DNA from: JANPPS01 sp965246925
GTDB lineage: Bacteria > Pseudomonadota > Alphaproteobacteria > Acetobacterales > Acetobacteraceae
Length of the DNA stretch: 64,000 nucleotides
Assembly: GCA_965246925.1 (NCBI GenBank)
Contig: OZ251994.1
Location: 2,480,001 to 2,544,000 of the forward strand
Direction of reading: 5' to 3'
The notes beneath the pieces are model-generated. The model had not been told where the DNA came from and ran no database searches. It saw nothing but the letters and a program-made list of their open reading frames with translations. A program made the translations under genes and the position numbers. Positions 60,875 through 64,000 of the stretch are shown here, piece by piece. How positions within the stretch are numbered: the first letter of the stretch is position 1; each line of letters starts with the position of its first letter.

Positions 60875-63061
60875 ATGACCGATTACCTCGCCCGTTTGAA
60901 CCCCGAGCAGCGGGAGGCCGTGGAGGCGGTGGACGGCCCCGTCCTGGTGCTGGCCGGCGCCGGCACGGGCAAGACCCGGGTGCTGACCACGCGGTTCGCG
61001 CACATCCTGCTGCAGGGCCGGGCGGCGCCGGGTCAGGTGCTGGCGGTGACGTTTACCAACAAGGCGGCGCTCGAGATGCGGGAGCGGGTGGGCGCCATCC
61101 TGGGCCGCCCGGCGGAGGGCCTTTGGCTCGGCACGTTCCACGCCCTATGTGCCCGCATGCTACGCCGGCATGCGGGCCTGGTGGGGCTCACGTCCGGCTT
61201 TACCATCCTGGACAGCGACGATCAGCTGCGCGTGCTGAAACAGGTGATGGAGGCCGCGCATATCGACCTGAAACGCTGGTCGCCGCAGGCGCTCATGGGC
61301 TCGATCCAGCGCTGGAAGGATCGCGGCGTCACGCCGGACAAGGTGACCGCCGCCGAGGAGGGAGACTTCGCCGGCGGCCAGTCCCGCGTGCTGTATGCAG
61401 CATACCAGGCGCGTCTCGCGCAGCTGAACACGGCCGATTTCGGCGACCTGCTGCTGCATATGACCGAAGTGCTGCGCAATCACCCCGAGCTGTTGGCACA
61501 GTATCACCGCATGTTCCTCTATATCCTGGTGGACGAGTATCAAGACACCAACCTCGTGCAATACCTCTGGCTGCGTCTGCTGGCGCAGGGGCATAAGAAC
61601 ATCTGCTGCGTGGGCGACGACGACCAGAGCATCTATTCGTGGCGCGGTGCCGAGATCGAGAACATACTGCGGTTCGACAAAGATTTCCCGGGTTCCAAGG
61701 TGGTCAAGCTCGAAAGCAACTACCGCTCCACCACGCCGATCCTCGGCGCCGCCTCCGGCCTGATCGCCCACAACGAGGGCCGCCTCGGTAAGACGCTCCG
61801 CTCCGGCCGCAACGACGCCGGCGGGGAGCCGGTGAGCGTCGTGAGCCTCTGGGATAGTGACGAGGAGGCGCGGATGGTCGGCGACCAGACCGAGCAGCTG
61901 CGCCGGGACGGGCATCGCCTGGCGGAGATCGCGATCCTGGTCCGCACCTCCGCCCAGACCCGCGCGTTCGAGGAGCGCATGATCACGCTCGGCCTCCCAT
62001 ACCGGGTGGTGGGCGGGCTCCGGTTCTACGAGCGCGCCGAGATCCGCGACGCCATCGCCTATCTGCGCGTGCTGCATCAGCCGGCGGACGACCTGGCGTT
62101 CGAGCGTATCGTGAACCTGCCGCGCCGCGGCGTGGGCGAGGTGGCGCTCCGTTCCATGCACACCGCCGCGCGGGATCAAGGGGTGCCGCTGGCCGAAGCC
62201 GCCGGGCGCCTCACCGCGCAGGGCGCGCTCAAGGGTAAGATGCGCCAGGCGCTGGCCGAGTTCTTCCAGGGCCTGGCCCGCTGGCGCACGCAGCTCGCGG
62301 CCGAAGGCCACGTCGTGACCGCGGCGGCGATGCTGGACGAGAGCGGCTATATGGAGATGTGGCGGCAGGACAAGTCACCAGACGCGCCCGGCCGGATCGA
62401 GAACCTGAAGGAGCTCGTCCGCGCCCTGGCCGACTTTGAAACCCTGGCCGGCTTCCTCGATCACGTGAGCCTCGTGATGGAGAACGAGCAGAACGCGGAT
62501 GACGACAAGCTCAGTATGATGACGCTGCACGGCGCCAAGGGGCTGGAATTCGACACCGTATTCCTGCCGGGCTGGGAGGAGGGGCTGTTCCCGAGCCAGC
62601 GGACGCTGGACGAGGGCGGGCAGAAGGGCCTGGAGGAGGAGCGGCGGCTCGCCTATGTCGGCCTGACCCGGGCCCGGAAGCGCGCCATTGTCAGCTATGC
62701 CGCCAACCGCCGCCTGTACGCGAACTGGCAGAGCAGCATCCCGTCCCGCTTCATCGAGGAGCTGCCTGAGGCGCACATTGAGCGCAGCGGCTCGGCCGCG
62801 ATGCAGCGGGAGGCGCGGCTGATCTCGGCGCCCAGCGTGTTCACCGGCGGCCCGCTCATGGCCCGGCGCACGCAGGAGTTGGCGGCTTGGGAACTGCCGG
62901 AACGGCCCAAGCGCGCCGACGCCATCCCGGTCGGCGCCCGCGTGTTCCATCAAAAATTCGGCTACGGCCAGGTGCTGGCGGTCGATGACGACCGCCTTGA
63001 GATCGCGTTTGAAAAGGCCGGGCAGAAGCGGCTGCTGGACCGGTTCGTGGAGAAGGCCTGA
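60875..63061 (+). CDS. uvrD: ATP-dependent DNA helicase UvrD/PcrA
   Basis: 728 aa from ATG 60875 (TDYLARLNPEQREAVEAVDG). Superfamily 1 3'-5' helicase for nucleotide excision and mismatch repair. Motif I is GAGTGKTRVLTTR, motif II LVDEYQDTN, motif III CCVGDDDQSIYSWRGA, motif V MTLHGAKGLEFDTVFLPG and motif VI LAYVGLTRARKRA. The C-terminal Tudor-like domain (GARVFHQKFGYGQVLAV) that contacts RNA polymerase in UvrD/PcrA is present, separating it from Rep. The stop shares a base with the prmA start. Confidence 0.96.
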   Translation: MTDYLARLNPEQREAVEAVDGPVLVLAGAGTGKTRVLTTRFAHILLQGRAAPGQVLAVTFTNKAALEMRERVGAILGRPAEGLWLGTFHALCARMLRRHAGLVGLTSGFTILDSDDQLRVLKQVMEAAHIDLKRWSPQALMGSIQRWKDRGVTPDKVTAAEEGDFAGGQSRVLYAAYQARLAQLNTADFGDLLLHMTEVLRNHPELLAQYHRMFLYILVDEYQDTNLVQYLWLRLLAQGHKNICCVGDDDQSIYSWRGAEIENILRFDKDFPGSKVVKLESNYRSTTPILGAASGLIAHNEGRLGKTLRSGRNDAGGEPVSVVSLWDSDEEARMVGDQTEQLRRDGHRLAEIAILVRTSAQTRAFEERMITLGLPYRVVGGLRFYERAEIRDAIAYLRVLHQPADDLAFERIVNLPRRGVGEVALRSMHTAARDQGVPLAEAAGRLTAQGALKGKMRQALAEFFQGLARWRTQLAAEGHVVTAAAMLDESGYMEMWRQDKSPDAPGRIENLKELVRALADFETLAGFLDHVSLVMENEQNADDDKLSMMTLHGAKGLEFDTVFLPGWEEGLFPSQRTLDEGGQKGLEEERRLAYVGLTRARKRAIVSYAANRRLYANWQSSIPSRFIEELPEAHIERSGSAAMQREARLISAPSVFTGGPLMARRTQELAAWELPERPKRADAIPVGARVFHQKFGYGQVLAVDDDRLEIAFEKAGQKRLLDRFVEKA

Positions 63062-64000
63062 TGCGGCGCCGGGCCGGCCCGATCGAGACCGTCTCGGTCA
63101 CCGTGCCGGAGGCCGCGCTGGACGCGTATGAGGCGGCGCTGGCCACCAGCTGCGGCACGATCGGCTTCTTTTTGGACGATGAGGACGCTCGAATTTGGCG
63201 GGTCGAGGGCGTGCGCGATACCGAGGCCGAGCTTTCGCCGCTGCTGGACGCGCTATCGATCGCGGCGCTGGTCACCGGCGTCACCGCCTCGCTGGCCCGC
63301 GTGGCTACCGAGGCCGAGGGCTGGGTCCAGCGCACGCAGGAGGCGTTTCCGGAGCAGCTGGTGGGGCACCGGTTCGCCATCCGCGGCACGCACGATGCCG
63401 CACCACGGACGCCGGGCCGGATCACGCTGGTGCTGGACGCGGGGCTTGCCTTCGGCTCGGGCGAGCATGGCTCCACCCGCGGCTGCCTCCGCGCGCTGGA
63501 GCTCGTGGCCCGGCGCCGGCCCCGCCGCCTGCTGGATCTCGGCGCGGGCTCCGGCATCCTCGCCATGGCCGCCGCGCGCCTGCTGCGCCGCCCGGTGCTG
63601 GCGACGGATATCGAGCCGTGGTCCGTCCGCGTCGCCCGGCAGAATGCGGCGTTGAACGGGGTGGCGCACCTGGTCACGGCCGCGCTGGCCGATGGCTGGC
63701 GCAGCCGCGGCGCCCGCTCCCGCGCCCCGTACGACTTGGTATTCGCCAACATCCTCGCCCGCCCCCTCTGCCGCATGGCGGGCGCGCTGGCGAAGCACCT
63801 GGCCCCGGGTGGGCATGCCATCCTGTCCGGTTTGCTGCTGTCACAGGTGCCCATGGTCCTCACCGCCCACCGCCGCCATGGCCTCGTATTGACGGCGGTC
63901 GTGCGAGAGGGCGGATGGGCGACGCTGGTGGTCCGTCAGTCCGATCCTGCGGCTACGGATCCATGGGGGAACCTGAAGGCCCCCACACGCCACCATCGCT
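63061..64000 (+). CDS. prmA: Ribosomal protein L11 methyltransferase PrmA (cut by window end)
   Basis: Open from ATG 63061 to the last base without a stop; 313 codons are seen and the gene continues beyond. N-terminal substrate domain about 1-110 (ETVSVTVPEAALDAYEAALA). The AdoMet domain has LDLGAGSGILAMAAARLL (motif I), TDIEPWSVRVARQNAALNG, and VFANILARPLCRMAGALAKH, the N-I-L-A catalytic motif of PrmA. It trimethylates ribosomal protein L11. The length already exceeds E. coli PrmA (293 aa); the last 20 visible residues look like an unconserved tail. It overlaps uvrD by one base. Confidence 0.93.
   Translation, partial: MRRRAGPIETVSVTVPEAALDAYEAALATSCGTIGFFLDDEDARIWRVEGVRDTEAELSPLLDALSIAALVTGVTASLARVATEAEGWVQRTQEAFPEQLVGHRFAIRGTHDAAPRTPGRITLVLDAGLAFGSGEHGSTRGCLRALELVARRRPRRLLDLGAGSGILAMAAARLLRRPVLATDIEPWSVRVARQNAALNGVAHLVTAALADGWRSRGARSRAPYDLVFANILARPLCRMAGALAKHLAPGGHAILSGLLLSQVPMVLTAHRRHGLVLTAVVREGGWATLVVRQSDPAATDPWGNLKAPTRHHR

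Overview
The window is a high-GC chromosomal segment of an alphaproteobacterium, most likely of the Acetobacteraceae (Acetobacterales/Rhodospirillales). This rests on an alphaproteobacterial-type 16S rRNA and rrn operon order (16S, tRNA-Ile, tRNA-Ala, 23S, 5S, tRNA-fMet), a COQ9-family protein beside rpsU, the order secG-pyrG-kdsA-eno-ftsB, and an arsR-aqpS-arsC-arsH operon of the Sinorhizobium type. Species cannot be named from sequence alone. Genes are densely packed, and many neighbours share 1-4 bases at ATGA, GTGA, TTGA and, once, CTGA junctions.

Layout. 1-2.8 kb: two CgeB-like glycosyltransferases (the first cut by the window edge), a 2-oxoglutarate oxygenase and a small exported protein. 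2.8-7.5 kb: housekeeping block secG, pyrG, kdsA, eno, ftsB, tRNA-Met. 7.5-14.6 kb: accessory metabolism (quinone oxidoreductase, BKACE enzyme, TPR membrane protein, two tandem Uma2 endonuclease-like paralogues, a DUF1028 protein and an incomplete peptide ABC transporter). 14.6-24 kb: a YmdB-type phosphoesterase, yebC, ruvCAB, then the complete tol-pal locus ybgC-tolQRAB-pal-cpoB. 24-32.7 kb: MBL hydrolase, hydroxyacid dehydrogenase, exported SMP-30 and cupin proteins, a glycosyltransferase, rpsU, a deformylase, COQ9, a 25-codon membrane peptide, transglutaminase and MOSC genes. 32.8-35.4 kb: clpB with a sigma-32-like promoter. 35.4-41.8 kb: one rRNA operon. 41.8-47.3 kb: a five-gene sugar-acid operon (secreted alpha/beta hydrolase, L-idonate 5-dehydrogenase, MFS permease, enolase-superfamily dehydratase, gluconate 5-dehydrogenase-like SDR). 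47.3-49.4 kb: arsenic operon on the minus strand. 49.5-50.5 kb: thiS-thiG. 50.8-64 kb: rlpA, yihY, a PLP basic-amino-acid decarboxylase, a CoA-transferase-like gene with a probable CTG start, ppa, tRNA-Ile(CAU), ettA, a GNAT gene, mlaC-mlaA, metF, a BASS-like transporter, uvrD/pcrA and prmA (cut by the window end).

The most unusual region is the rRNA operon. Helix 45 of the 23S gene is interrupted by an intervening sequence of about 450 bp. It is closed by a long near-perfect inverted repeat (about 34 bp) and encodes an S23 four-helix-bundle protein. The same GACGTC-rich arms occur as stand-alone hairpins or tandem repeats at four other places in the operon: after the 16S processing stem, between tRNA-Ile and tRNA-Ala (diverged), after tRNA-Ala next to a 5'-truncated copy of that tRNA, and around the 23S 3' flank. 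The 16S, 23S and 5S processing stems can be traced by complementarity and remain intact. This looks like a family of rRNA-operon-dwelling elements of which the helix-45 copy is the protein-coding member.
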